Part shown: positions 35,765-47,625 of the stretch, one piece after another
Position numbering within the stretch: the stretch's first letter is position 1
Layout: every line of letters starts with the position of its first letter
Assembly (NCBI GenBank): GCA_026874595.1
Contig: CM049322.1
Span: 26,316,840 to 26,380,839, forward strand
Reading direction: 5' to 3'
Source: Sipunculus nudus
Taxonomy: Eukaryota; Annelida; Sipuncula; Golfingiida; Sipunculidae
Length of the DNA stretch: 64,000 nt
Program-made: the position numbers and the translations under genes
The notes under the pieces: model-generated
The model's database searches: none
The model's input: the letters and a program-made list of their open reading frames with translations, nothing else
What the model was told of the DNA's origin: nothing

Positions 35765-35801
<37 letters not shown>
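35447..35801. repeat. Three (GA)n microsatellites
   Basis: GA tracts lie at about 35447-35467, 35553-35599 (followed by a run of about 11 G) and 35769-35801. Leucine/serine-rich ORFs on the minus strand across them are artefacts. Confidence 0.9.
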
Positions 35802-35803
<2 letters not shown>

Positions 35804-36493
35804 CGAAACGGAATCTGTATAGATCTGAATATTTCGGTATATGACATACGACATAAATAATTCATATTTAGTATTTACAGTGTTTGGATAATGAAGAAAA
35901 AAAAAACAAAAGTAGCAGGAAGGCAATTCAGTGAGAAAATTGAAATAATGCAAATATGCTAATAGAACTTCTGGCATAATCATTCACGACGTTGACTGTT
36001 CGCAATACAATCGTGAGCGTGTCTGGTGATAAATAAATATATACTTTGCACAGAAACTATTATGCATATTTTTAAAGTATAATATTGCAAATGTTTAAGA
36101 AGACGAGTTTCTAAACAGATGGTGCACCTGTTTAAATAGTGTTAGGAAACCTCTGTGTGGCTACTTAACTAATTAACTGCTAGCTTCCGATGGGACAGGT
36201 TTTTCCTCCTTTGATGCACTTCTCCAGGTAACTGTATTGTCTGCATCAACAATATTTGTTTGATATTGAGAACTAACTTGTTCGTTTATTATACGGACCG
36301 ATATACCATGCTGCATTATTTGACAAATGTCTAGCAACAAACGTTAGATGTGGCATAAAATCGTTCACGGTCCATTTTCTTCACGATCTAATTAGTACAC
36401 AATCTTCGCCAAATTAAACCGAATATTGCAGCTGTTTGCTATCGAAGTCCACTATATCTTTTTTTTTTTTAAATAACCACATTTCTAAATGAT
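35802..36493. other. Low-copy AT-rich sequence
   Basis: I see no gene or element before the family B 3' terminus at 36494. Confidence 0.4.
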
Positions 36494-38664
36494 ACAAGGC
36501 CTACAGGCCTAATGCGAACCTGTGCAATGAGATTACACCAGGTATAATGCTTCAATGCTGGACCATTACTTTTCAAGAACATGTGTAACATGTATATGAA
36601 CAATGCAAGTACTAAACACTTAGAACAAGAAACAATTCAACAAACATCACTGCTGCAATTCTGGCATGGGTGCACACAACACAAAAACTAGAATATGGGT
36701 AGTCAACAAGCGACTACGTGTACCCGCCAAAATCAGAGTAGGAAAGGTGAAGTGAGGCATTGATTGAGTGGCAAGGGGAAATAGAGTGAGGTGTTTTGCA
36801 TAATAGCCTGGATGTCTGCAGCCGAAATGTGTATGTAGGTTGCGCCACCTACCACAAAACCCAGGTGGCACTCCAGTTTTGCGTATGATAAAGAGCTATG
36901 TGAGATCTAAAAAAACATGCATTTTTTTTGCTAAATCGGTCAAATAGTTCCTGAGATATGAGCTTGGAGCTTAATTTGAATGTAGGTGGCGCCACCTGTC
37001 ATAAAACAAGAAAGCTGTCAAGGATGTATAAACCTGCAAAAATTCAGGTGGATAAGTCAAACAACTGCCAAGATATGAGTGATTTTATCCAAAGGCAGAT
37101 GAAGAGATGAACGCTGTTCAAAAATGGTTGCAGGTGGCGGCACCAGTTTTGGGTATGATAAAGAGCTATGGGAGATCTTTACACATGCAAAATTTTGGCC
37201 CAACTGGTCAAATGGTTCCCAAGATATGAGCTTTGATGTCTGCAGCTTAAACGTGAATGAAGGTGGCGCCACCTGTCATACAATCAAGAAAGATGTCCAA
37301 GATGTATACACATGCAAAATTTCAGGTGGATAAGTCCAACCAAATGGGGGATATGAGTGTTTTTATCCCAAGGCAGATGAACAAAAATGGTGGCAGGTGG
37401 CGCCACCAATTTTGTGTATGATCAAGAGCTATGTGAGATCTATACACATGCAAAATTCCAGGAAGATATGTCAAACCAGTCCTGAGATATAAGACTGAAT
37501 GTCTGCAGCATATACATAAATGTAGGTGGCGCCACCTGCCAAAAAATCCAGAAAGCTATCGAAGATGTATAAACATGCAAAATTTTAGGCAGATAAGTCA
37601 AACCACTCCTGAGATATGAGTGATTTTAGCCCACGGCAGACAAACAGACGGACGCTGTGCAAAAATGGTTGCAGGTGGCGCCACCAGTTTTAGTGTATGT
37701 TATAAAGCTTTCCAAGGGCTACATTTGTGCAAAATCTTTAGCCTTATCAGTCAAACGGTTCCCGAGATATGTGGGTTTATGTGTGGATACAGACGCACAA
37801 ATGGACGCTGGGCAGAGAGGAAAGGTCAGAGGTCAACCAAAAATGAGGGCGCAGCAGTTCACATGGGACCGATCATAATTCCGAATTTTAAAAAATTCTC
37901 CGGAAACCTATGCGGCGATGGCGGCAGCGTCGGCGTCCAACTGAAAACAAAGTATCCGCAAAACTCTGTTTATGCGGATACAATGATTGTAGCTGGCACC
38001 ACCAGTCTTATATACAACGAAGAGATATATACATATGCCCAATGTCAGACTGATATGTCAAACCCTACACTGTGCAAAAATTATTGTAGGTGGCGCCACC
38101 AGTCTTGTACACTATAAAGCTACCCGGTATGTACAAACATACCCAATTTTAGGCAATAAGCAGGCGCATACACTGCAAAAGTCAATGTAGGTGGCACCAC
38201 CTGTCTTGTATATGAGAATACCATCAAAGACACATAGACAGGTCAAAATATCAGTCTAATACATCAAACTTCCCCAGAGTTTGATGCACTGGGCTGACAA
38301 GACTTAGGTGAGTAAGGCAGTTGCCCCCGAGTGACCTGTGACAAATTGCTGCCTCAAGCTACTGCACTGAGTGAACTCTTGACCTGCACCTGGCTAGACT
38401 GAGTGATTTTTTGACCTGTACCTGGCTTCACTGAGTGAACTCTTGACCTGTTGCATAATCTTACACAGTTGGCAGTCTGTCAAAGCTATAAATAGATTCA
38501 GACTGAACTTTGGTGCCAAATAAGATGCAGTGAGCAGTCTGCCAAAGCTATAAATAGAATGCAGCTACTGCACTGATTGAACTCTTGACCTATACCTGGC
38601 TGCACTTCTTCCAATCCTGGCACTGTGCCAAAACTATTTATAGAGCTGACATCATCTTGGCTAA

Positions 38665-38896
38665 GGCCCCTTTTCCATGCGCGCCTCGCGTTTCCGCGCG
38701 CTGAAAAAATCGCACCAGTGTAAATCATGTGTCCCTTTACCATGCACGCGGAAACGCGCGCGGGTGAGCCTGCTTGTGGAGGTCAAGGACGCGAATGCAG
38801 TCTGATTGAGGACGCCCGAGCATAGGCCTCTATCATGCATGGCGACAAGTCATAGGCCTACTTAACTGCTGTTCTGCTTGTCTACTATAATGCATG

Positions 38897-38945
<49 letters not shown>

Positions 38946-39311
38946 AACAGATATATGTGCGGCGAGGGTGTTAAATATCTTATTACCGACTGCGGTAGTT
39001 AATAATCTTCTCATATATTGCCTATATACGACCCCCGCCCTCCTGTCAATAGCACACTACCGTAATAAAAACTATACGTTCCTGCAAATATAATGAAAAT
39101 TAAAATGTATACATGCATAAACTGAACAGACACATGCTTGACATGATGCCGGGAAGGCTGTGGGACGGTTAATACCTTGTGAAAACAGGTCACGCGAAGG
39201 GGGCATTCTGCGAAAACGCGCGCGTTTCCGCGCAAATGGAAAAGCTTAATTCAGCGCGATTTTTTTAGCGCGCGGAAACGCGCGCGTTTCCGCGCGCATT
39301 GAAAAGGGGCC
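38665..39311. mobile_element. PIF/Harbinger-like MITE, 647 bp, TAA target duplication
   Basis: The ends are inverted: GGCCCCTTTTCCATGCGCGC on the left and the complement of GGCCCCTTTTCAATGCGCGC on the right, extending through GTTTCCGCGCGCT(G/A)AAAAAATCGC. TAA flanks both sides (38662-38664, 39312-39314). The uninterrupted sequence GGCTAATGGC is seen in the inverted sister near 21815, and a close version at 51949. A 3-bp TAA duplication with GG-starting inverted repeats is the PIF/Harbinger signature. No transposase ORF; an (AT)n tract sits at about 38899-38940. The ends are extremely CpG-rich. Confidence 0.85.
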
Positions 39312-39687
39312 TAATGGCCAACATCAAGGCACTGGCAATCTGCCAATGGTTAACCAAGTAGTGCCATCTGTACACAAAAGTCCCTACTTGAAATAACTTT
39401 GAAATTTATTTCACAATATAAAATGCTTTTCAGCTGACTTTTTATAAAAAAGAAATCAGGAATATATGTAAAATTATTACGGATGCATACTGAATGCAAA
39501 ATTAAAATACAGATATATATCATTGATGGCAAATTCTTGAATTAAGTTGAGTAGGGATACCAATAATTTATAATCCACGTACAGTTGTCTTTATATAACC
39601 ACAGAGAGCTGAATATCCATGATTGCAACATTGCCTGGTATAACGAATAACTTAAATCATAAATCTACATTTTTTAAAAGCTTTTAA

Positions 39688-42259
39688 AACAAGGCCTACA
39701 GGCCTAATGCGAACCTGTGCATATGGATATACACCAGGTATAACGCTTCAATGCTGAACCACTACTTTTCATATATATGAACAATGCAAGAACTAAACAT
39801 TTTGAACAAGAAACTACACAAAGATCACTGCTGAAATTCTGGCATGGGTGCACACAACACAAAAATTATTGTAGGTGGCACCACCAGTCTTGTATACGAC
39901 AAAGCTATTTGACATGTATAAATATGTCCAATTTCAGGCTGATATATCAAATTCTTCCGTAGAATTAAGCAGGCACATACATTTTGCAAAAGTCATTGAA
40001 GATGGCAACACCTGTCTTGTGAACGAGAAAGCCATTAAAGACACATAGACAGGTCAGAATATCAGCCCAATACATCAAACTTACCTTGAGTCTGATGCAC
40101 GGGGCTGACCAGGCTTAGGTGAAAAAGGCTGTTGTCCCGAGTGTACTGTGACAAATTACTGCCTCAGACTACTGCACTGAGTGAACTTTTGACCTGTACC
40201 TGGCTGCACTGAATGAACATGAGGTGATCACATGATACTCATGAGGTGATCACATGCTACCCATGAAATGATCACATGCTGCCCATAAGGTGATCACATG
40301 CCTTGTGCTTAGCTGCACTGATTGAACTCTTGACCTAAATCTGGCTGCACTGAATGAACTCTTCACCTGTTGCCAAATCTGAAACAGTTGGCAGTTTCTA
40401 AACCTATTCAAGAAACATACACAATCTTGGCCTGTTATGTAACTCTGCTAAAATTTATCCAACACAAACCATTTGAACAAACTTGAGAAAGCTCGCCTCT
40501 GGGATCATTTCTGTAAAATATAGAACAATTTGGCTGGACTCTTTACAAGACGAAGAAGTTTTTTCAGCTTTTCCCCTGTAAAATCTAAGTAAATGCAGAT
40601 AGCAAAAATATGCTGAATCCATCAACATTTGTTATGTGACTGATAATTGCATAAAATTTGGAGATGGTAGCTCCTGCTATTCCTGAGAAATTATGAATAG
40701 TGTACAGATGATATGTAATATCATAAATCTACATTTTTTAAAAGCTTTTAAAAACATTCTTGTCAATATTTTCCATAGATATTCTGAAATCTAAATGTCT
40801 AGAGGCATGATGTAATGGATGCTGATAAACTGGTGCTAGGCTAGATGTATCTGCTTCACACAGCTAACATATATGGTAAAATGACTCAATTCAATCTTTA
40901 TAATTCAGCCAAAATTCATTTTTTGGAACCATAAAAGACAATTATTATTAGAATGATTCAGGGAATTATTCTTGCAAAATATTAAACAAACTGGCTCAGT
41001 ATCATCAGTCGAAAAACTTTTTGTAGGTTTATAACTCATATGGGAAAATACAGCAAAATGGCAAAGTTCAGCTTCCCATAACTCACCCAAATATCATTGA
41101 ACCAAAACCATTTGAACAAACTTGAATTATCAACTTCTAAGGATAATTAATGTATGAGATTTAAGAATTTGGCCCAGTGGTTTTGGAGAAGAAGATTTTT
41201 GTAGCCACTCAGCTAACATGGGCTGTTATGGCATAAGACTAAATTCAGCTTCCCATAACTCAGCCAAAAGTCACTGAACTGAGACCATTTGAACAAACTT
41301 GAATTATCAACATCTAAGGATAATTAATGTGTGAGATTTAAGAATTTGGCCCAGTAGTTTTTGAGAAGAAGATTTTTGTAGCCACTTAGCTTACATGGGC
41401 TGTTATGGCATATGACTAAATTCAGCTTCCCATTACTCAGCCAAAAGTCACTGAACTGAGACCATTTGAACAAACTTGAATTATCAACATCAAAGGATAA
41501 TTAATGTGTGAGATTTAAGAATTTGGCCCAGTGGTTTTTGAGAAGAAGATTTTTGTAGCCACTTAGCTAAAATGGCATATGACTAAATTCAGCTTCCCAT
41601 AACTTAGCCAAAAGTCACTGAACTGAGACCATTTGAACAAACTTCAGAAAGCACTACCCTAGGATCATTTCTGTGCGATATTAAACATTATGGCCATATG
41701 GTTTGAGAGAAGAAGTTTTTTGTAGCCCTCAGTGTATACAGGCACTAATGACCCCGTACAAAAAAGGCTGATGCAGGTGGCGCCACCAATACCTCAATTT
41801 CAGATATGACCTATGTGACCAACACTGGCATAAAATTTGGTGATGATAGCTCCAGCCGTTTCTGAGATTAAAATTTTAATATGCTTTTTTGCAAAGTTAA
41901 CAAAGTTCAACCTCCCGTAACTAGACCAATAATCTCCAAACTGGAACCATTCGAACAAACTTGAGAAAGATTGTTCCAGGGATCATTTCTGTGAAATATT
42001 GGACAATTTGGCTGAACAGATTCGGAGAAGAAGATTTTTTAAGCTTTTTTAGCTTTTTCCCTATAAAATCTAAGAAAATGCAGTTAGCCAAAAAATAAGC
42101 AAAATCCGATAGAGTTTTTTAGATGACTAATTTTATGCATAAGATTTCGTGATGCTAATTCTTGCCGTTTTCAAGATAGTATGGGTTAACGTACAGACGA
42201 CGGACGACGAACGCCGGACGACGCCACACCATCGCATAAGCTCACAGGTTCGCTAAAAA
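39688..42259 (-). mobile_element. Family B element nested inside family B
   Basis: Both termini are intact: ACAAGGCCTACAGGCC at 39688 and CTCACAGGTTCGCTAAAAA near 42259, with a GACGACGGACGACGAACG microsatellite inside the latter. Host sequence breaks at AAGCTTTTAAA and resumes at TTTCTTGTCAATATT. The sister at about 52318-52345 reads through as AGCTTTTAAAAAAACTTTCTTGTC. The core holds three tandem 178-bp units (41.1-41.64 kb) and CACATG-rich short repeats near 40.2-40.3 kb. Confidence 0.8.
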
Positions 42260-44330
42260 TTTCTTGTCAATATTAACCAAATATAACCTGAAATCTAAAT
42301 GTCTAGTGGCATGATGTAATAGATGCTGATAAACTGGTGCCAGGCTAGATGTAACAGCATCACACAGCTAACATATATGGTAAAATGACTCAATTCAATC
42401 TCCATAATTCAGCCAAAAATCATTCATGTGGAACCATTAATGACAATTATTATAAGAATTATTGTAGGGATTATTCTTGTAAAATATTTAACAAACTGGC
42501 TTCAGTGGCATCAGTCGAAAAACGTTTCGCAAGTTTATAACTCATATATGAAGATACAGCAAACTGGCTAAGTTCAGCTTCCCGTAACTCAACCAAAAAG
42601 CACTGAACCAAAACCATTTGAACAAACTTGAATTATCAACATCTAAAATTAATTAATGTGCGAATTTTAAGAATTTGGCCCAGTGGTTTTTGAGAAGAAG
42701 ATCTTTGTAGCCACTGAGCTAAAATGGGCTGTTATGGCATATGACTTAATTCAGCTTCCCATAACTTAGCCAAAAGTCACTGAAAAGAGACCATTTGAAC
42801 AAATTTCAGAAAGCACTACTCTAGGATCATTTCTGTGCGATATTAAACATTATGGCCATATGGTTTGAGAGAAGAAGTTTTTTGTAGCCCTCAGTGTGTA
42901 CAGGCACTAATGACCCCGTACAAAAAAGGCTGATGCAGGTGGCGCCACCAATACCTCAATTTCAGATATGACCTATGTGACCAACACTGGCATAAAATTT
43001 GGTGATGATAGCTCCAGCCGTTTCTGAGATTAAAATTTTAATATGCTTTTTTGCAAAGTTAACAAAGTTCAACCTCCCGTAACTAGACCAATAATCTCCA
43101 AACTGGAACCATTCGAACAAACTTGAGAAAGATTGTTCCAGGGATCATTTCTGTGAAATATTGGACAATTTGGCTGAACAGATTCGGAGAAGAAGATTTT
43201 TTAAGCTTTTTTAGCTTTTTCCCTATAAAATCTAAGAAAATGCAGTTAGCCAAAAAATAAGCAAAATCCGATAGAGTTTTTTAGATGACTAATTTTATGC
43301 ATAAGATTTCGTGATGCTAATTCTTGCCGTTTTCAAGATAGTATGGGTTAACGTACAGACGACGGACGACGAACGCCGGACGACGCCACACCATCGCATA
43401 AGCTCACAGGTTCGCTAAAAATTTCTTGTCAATATTAACCAAATATAACCTGAAATCTAAATGTCTAGTGGCATGATGTAATAGATGCTGATAAACTGGT
43501 GCCAGGCTAGATGTAACAGCATCACACAGCTAACATATATGGTAAAATGACTCAATTCAATCTCCATAATTCAGCCAAAAATCATTCATGTGGAACCATT
43601 AATGACAATTATTATAAGAATTATTGTAGGGATTATTCTTGTAAAATATTTAACAAACTGGCTTCAGTGGCATCAGTCGAAAAACGTTTCGCAAGTTTAT
43701 AACTCATATATGAAGATACAGCAAACTGGCTAAGTTCAGCTTCCCGTAACTCAACCAAAAAGCACTGAACCAAAACCATTTGAACAAACTTGAATTATCA
43801 ACATCTAAAATTAATTAATGTGCGAATTTTAAGAATTTGGCCCAGTGGTTTTTGAGAAGAAGATCTTTGTAGCCACTGAGCTAAAATGGGCTGTTATGGC
43901 ATATGACTTAATTCAGCTTCCCATAACTTAGCCAAAAGTCACTGAAAAGAGACCATTTGAACAAATTTCAGAAAGCACTACCCTAGGATCATTTCTGTGC
44001 GATATTAAACATTATGGCCATATGGTTTGAGAGAAGAGGTTTTTTGTAGCCCTCAGTGTGTACAGGCACTAATGACCCCGTACAAAAAAGGCTGATGCAG
44101 GTGGCGCCACCAATACCTCAATTTCAGATATGACCTATGTGACCAACACTGGCATAAAATTTGGTGATGATAGCTCCAGCCGTTTCTGAGATTAAAATTT
44201 TTATATGCTTTTTTGCAAAGTTAACAAAGTTCAACCTCCCGTAACTCGACCAATAATCTCCAAACTGGAACCATTCGAACAAACTTGAGAAAGATTGTTC
44301 CAGGGATCATTTCTGTGAAATATTGGACAA
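41643..44330. repeat. Recent 1162-bp tandem duplication (two full copies plus a partial third)
   Basis: 41643-42804 and 42805-43966 are nearly identical (I noticed only a handful of differences). A third copy of the first half follows from 43967 and drifts away near 44330. The unit comprises a B 5' half ending in CAGGTTCGCTAAAAA and the next B segment starting TTTCTTGTCAATATT. This is what unequal exchange between the nested B and its host B would produce. Confidence 0.85.
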
Positions 44331-44699
44331 TTTGGCTGGACAGTTTCGGAGAAGAAGATTTTTAAAGCTTTTTTTAGCTTTTTCCCTATAAAATCTAAGA
44401 AAATGCAGTTAGAAAAAAAAATAAACAAAATGCGATATATTTTTCTGGATGACTTATTATTTGCAAAAAATTTGTCGATGCTAGCTCCTGCCGTTTTTGA
44501 GATAGCTATGGTTAACGTACAGACGACGCACGACACACAACGGACGACGCCGCACCATCGCATAAGCTAACAGGTTCGCTAATAAGACAAAATATACTTC
44601 CAAACATGGGAATGTCGCTGATATGTCTACATACCGTCAGTTGAAATGAACTGGGGCGTCAGTCACCGTATGTGATATAGGATATAGCCTGCCCGACGC

Positions 44700-45283
44700 T
44701 AGCGTCATATCGACCCTCTGGCATTACGAGCAGGTTACTGGCGCCAGAGTTATCATTACATCTAAGTCTGAGGAACGCATTATAAGGCCTTATGAAGATG
44801 CAAATATTTTTGTCATTTCTGAAAACGCTTCATGACCTACAAGTACACTGTCATTCAACATAAACCGGACCAATCGTTAGCAGTTTTGGTGTACTTTCAA
44901 ATAATACCAAACATGAGCGAGAAAAGTTCCGTTTTAACACAGCACATTGGTAAACCCTTGACGTGTATGTTGAATTTATGACCGCATAAACACAAGCATA
45001 GCTCGCACGGGTTACAGGACGCAGGCAGCTTGCAGGCGATACAGGAAATGACCCGTGTCCATGGAGACGGTGTTTCAGTTTGGGTTGTGAGCTCACATGT
45101 ATACTATTGTGTCAATTCATTATTTTAAGCATAATATTGAGATTATGGGCCGTTTACCACAATATGAATGCAACCTGATGCAAGACCACTGCGATACATT
45201 CCTAGATATAACTTGTATCACGACTCGAGTAGGCTTACTAGCCCAAATATCCGATTGCCTACTGAGTCGGGTTTTCCCGGCTA
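44700..45283. mobile_element. Element E copy 1, 584 bp, 9-bp target duplication
   Basis: The 9-mer GCCCGACGC flanks it at 44691-44699 and 45284-45292. The element starts TAGCGTCATATCGACCCTCT and ends GAGTCGGGTTTTCCCGGCTA, with TAGC/GCTA at its tips. It aligns end to end with 49037-49616. ORFs of 60-85 codons inside do not agree between the copies. A 9-bp duplication points to a Mutator-like MITE; this is inference, as no transposase is present. Confidence 0.75.
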
Positions 45284-45439
45284 GCCCGACGCGGCTCGTG
45301 GTGCGTTTACACAACCATAAGCAGGCTACGTATTTGAGGGCACCGCAGGCATGAGCAATGAACCGCGTCTGATTGAGCTACGTCTCTGTGGGTTTGTCTG
45401 AACAGCATGCGTCGTACCGAGATGCGTCTCGGAGGAACG

Positions 45440-46600
45440 GAATCCTTACGAAACCCTGTAAATGATAGAATTATGGACATGAGCTGAAGCATAATAATAA
45501 ACATTTATTTTATTAACTGAAATAAAATGCTGTAAACAAAATTTTCATTTTCAAATAGGCGTAACCCAAATTTGATATGCAAGTTAAAACAAGTTTATTA
45601 GGTAAACATTGCATCTGCAATGTGTAACACATGAAACTTGTGGTATGATACCATTAAATGATGCAATAAAGACAAGGGCAAAGTTGATCTGTGGAACAGA
45701 TCTAGTATCTCCAACGCCTGATAAGGGGATATTTAGAAAAAAAGTGGTGAATACATGTGAAATTTGAGGTGGGTCAATATCACACAGCCTGATTACCTCT
45801 GCAACCTTGAAAACTGCATAAAGGTCATCCATTAAGATTTTCGAACCTGACCTGGCCCTTCATGAGGTACGTCAATGCTGCAAGTTTTGTGACTGTGCCT
45901 AAAATTCTTTTCGAGGTATTGCTTTAACATCATTTAAGCATGATCACCGCTGTGACCTTGAAAATGCGTCAAGGTCATCCATGTTCGAACTTTGACCTAG
46001 CCCTTAATAAGGTGCATCAATGCTGCAATTGGTGATTGTACATCAAATTCTTTTCGAGTTATTGCGTTAACGTCACTTTAGCATTATCGCGGCTTTGACC
46101 TTGAAAATGCATCAAGGTTATCCACATTCCAACTTTACCTAGCCCTTGATAAGGTGCTTCAATGCTGCAAGTTTGGTGACTGTACCTCAAATTCTTTTCG
46201 AGTTATTGTGTTGATATCATTTAAGCATGATCACCGCTGTGACCTTGAAAATGCGTCAAGGTCATCCATGTTCGAACTTTGACCTAGCCCTTAATAAGGT
46301 GCATCAATGCTGCAATTGGTGATTGTACATCAAATTCTTTTCAAGTTATTGTGTTAACATCACTTTAGCATTATCGCAGCTTTGACCTTGAAAAATGCAT
46401 CAAGGTCATCCATGTTCGAAACTGACCTAGCCCTTGATAAGGTTCATCAATGCTGCAAGTTTGGTGACGATACCTCAAATTCTTCTCGAGTTATCGCGTT
46501 AACAAATATGTGACAGACGGACTGACGGAAAGACGGACGGACGCTCACCATTTCTATGTCTTCCGCCGACGTCGCCTTCGGCGACGGACAAAAAGACTAG
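45440..46600 (-). mobile_element. Family C element with tandem core and hairpin end
   Basis: The left block (AAACCCTGTAAATGATAGAATTATGG...) recurs at 63585. Then comes the 143-bp array (45798-46499), a GACGGACGGACGCTC microsatellite (46512-46543) and a CGACGTCGCCTTCGGCGACG hairpin before AAAAAGACTAG. The order of microsatellite, tandem core and hairpin end parallels families A and B, but the termini are different. Confidence 0.55.
45798..46499 (-). repeat. Five ~143-bp tandem units with paired TGACCTTGA/TCAAGGTCA
   Basis: Units begin near 45798, 45948, 46092, 46233 and 46376. Units 2 and 4 are almost identical to each other, and 3 and 5 resemble each other, so a two-unit (about 285-bp) higher-order repeat is present. 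Units 2 and 4 carry a perfect inverted pair TGACCTTGA-(7 nt)-TCAAGGTCA; for unit 2 it spans 45953-45977. Confidence 0.85.
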
Positions 46601-47625
46601 TAATGGCCCTAAGTGTAATATGAAAGGATACATTTAAAAAACAAATGTGTAAATGTAATACTTGTATTTCTCAACAGTTAAATATATTGCCATGTGAGCT
46701 AAAAATAAATCTAATAAAAGTTTGCCCAATATTCCTGATTAATTGAGTGTACCAGTATTATTCATACCATGGTCTAGCCAACTTTAAGAGATATGAATGA
46801 AATGCTACAAGTATTTACACCTTATTATATATTCAAACATGTCAATGAGCACTTATATTAGATCCTTATATCATCACATTTAAATATTAGATCCTTATAT
46901 CATCACATTTGAATATTTAAAAAGAATTAATAACAAATTTGCAATATGTTGACCTTGGGATTCAAATCCTGAAAGTAATTTTGTTAAAAAATCAAATTTT
47001 TTTTCAACAGTCTGTACAAAAATTGAATTTAACATTGACATTAGAAGTTTAATTTTGTTTATTTGAGATGTCAATTGTTACATAAACAGCCTCATATGGG
47101 CCACAGCATCTTTGGCATGTAGGCTATGCCTGATGTAAACAGCAGTTATATTATGGCATGGTCTTCTAAAATCTTGGATAAAAGCTACAATTTTTTTCTC
47201 CAAAATTAAGACCTTAAACTTAATTCCATATATGTGCATCCTATGAAATCAAATCAACAGGCAAAAATGTGCAAATGAGGGGAAATGAGACTCGGCTTGC
47301 CAAAGGGAGCCAGGAGTGAAGTGGGTTATGTAATGGGCTGGGGATACCAGGGCTGGAGCGCTCTCTCTCTCTCTCTCTCGGATCTCTGCATACCAGGGTA
47401 CCGGGCCGGCCTGATGTAAACATTACTTAACATGGTGGTTGAAACTTGAATAAAAGCTACAGTTTTTGACCAATAGCTTCCAAACTTCAAATTATAAAAG
47501 ATTTAATCCTTGTGTGTACAAGCTGTGAAAATTAAAGTGATAATGCTCATATGAAAAAAATGTACCATGGTAAAAGTTAGGCAAAATTTAAGGTACTGAA
47601 TTTAAATTTATGCTAATAACTTTAA
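46601..47625 (-). mobile_element. Family A internal sequence, decayed
   Basis: From about 47100 the sequence matches family A core phrases (GTAAAAGTTAGGCAAAATTTAAGG at 47570-47593, TTATGCTAATAAC before 47621). A (CT)n tract lies at about 47362-47379 and a GCCGGCCTGATGTAAACA duplication near 47403. From 46601 to 47100 I see only AT-rich sequence with a short duplication of ATTAGATCCTTATATCATCA (46857 and 46885). Confidence 0.5.

Larger units (their letters stand above)
36494..44583 (-). mobile_element. Family B element carrying a MITE, a nested B and an internal tandem duplication
   Basis: The 3' terminus ACAAGGCCTACAGGCC begins at 36494. The 5' terminus ends AACAGGTTCGCTAATAAG at about 44583. 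Three later events enlarged it: a 647-bp PIF/Harbinger-like insert (38665-39311), a second B element (39688-42259) and a 1162-bp tandem duplication. Without these it would be about 3.7 kb, the same as the intact copy at 49658-53413. Between 36.9 and 38.2 kb there is a long run of ~130-bp modules with GGTGGCGCCACC. Confidence 0.75.

Noticed and set aside
37620-38117. 165-codon plus ORF inside family B
   Set aside because: Made of repeated ~130-bp modules; the same peptide phrases (FSVCYKA, ICGFMCG) recur at 22.7 and 50.9 kb in different contexts and are broken there. Repeat artefact.
40210-40315. Short spaced repeats GTGATCACATG resembling a CRISPR-like array
   Set aside because: Only about four units of ~28 bp inside a family B core of a eukaryote, with no distinct spacers and no cas genes. 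It is a local tandem repeat.
44231-44563. 110-codon minus ORF at a family B 5' end
   Set aside because: The same frame is broken in sister B copies and the peptide follows the microsatellite and terminus. Not a gene.
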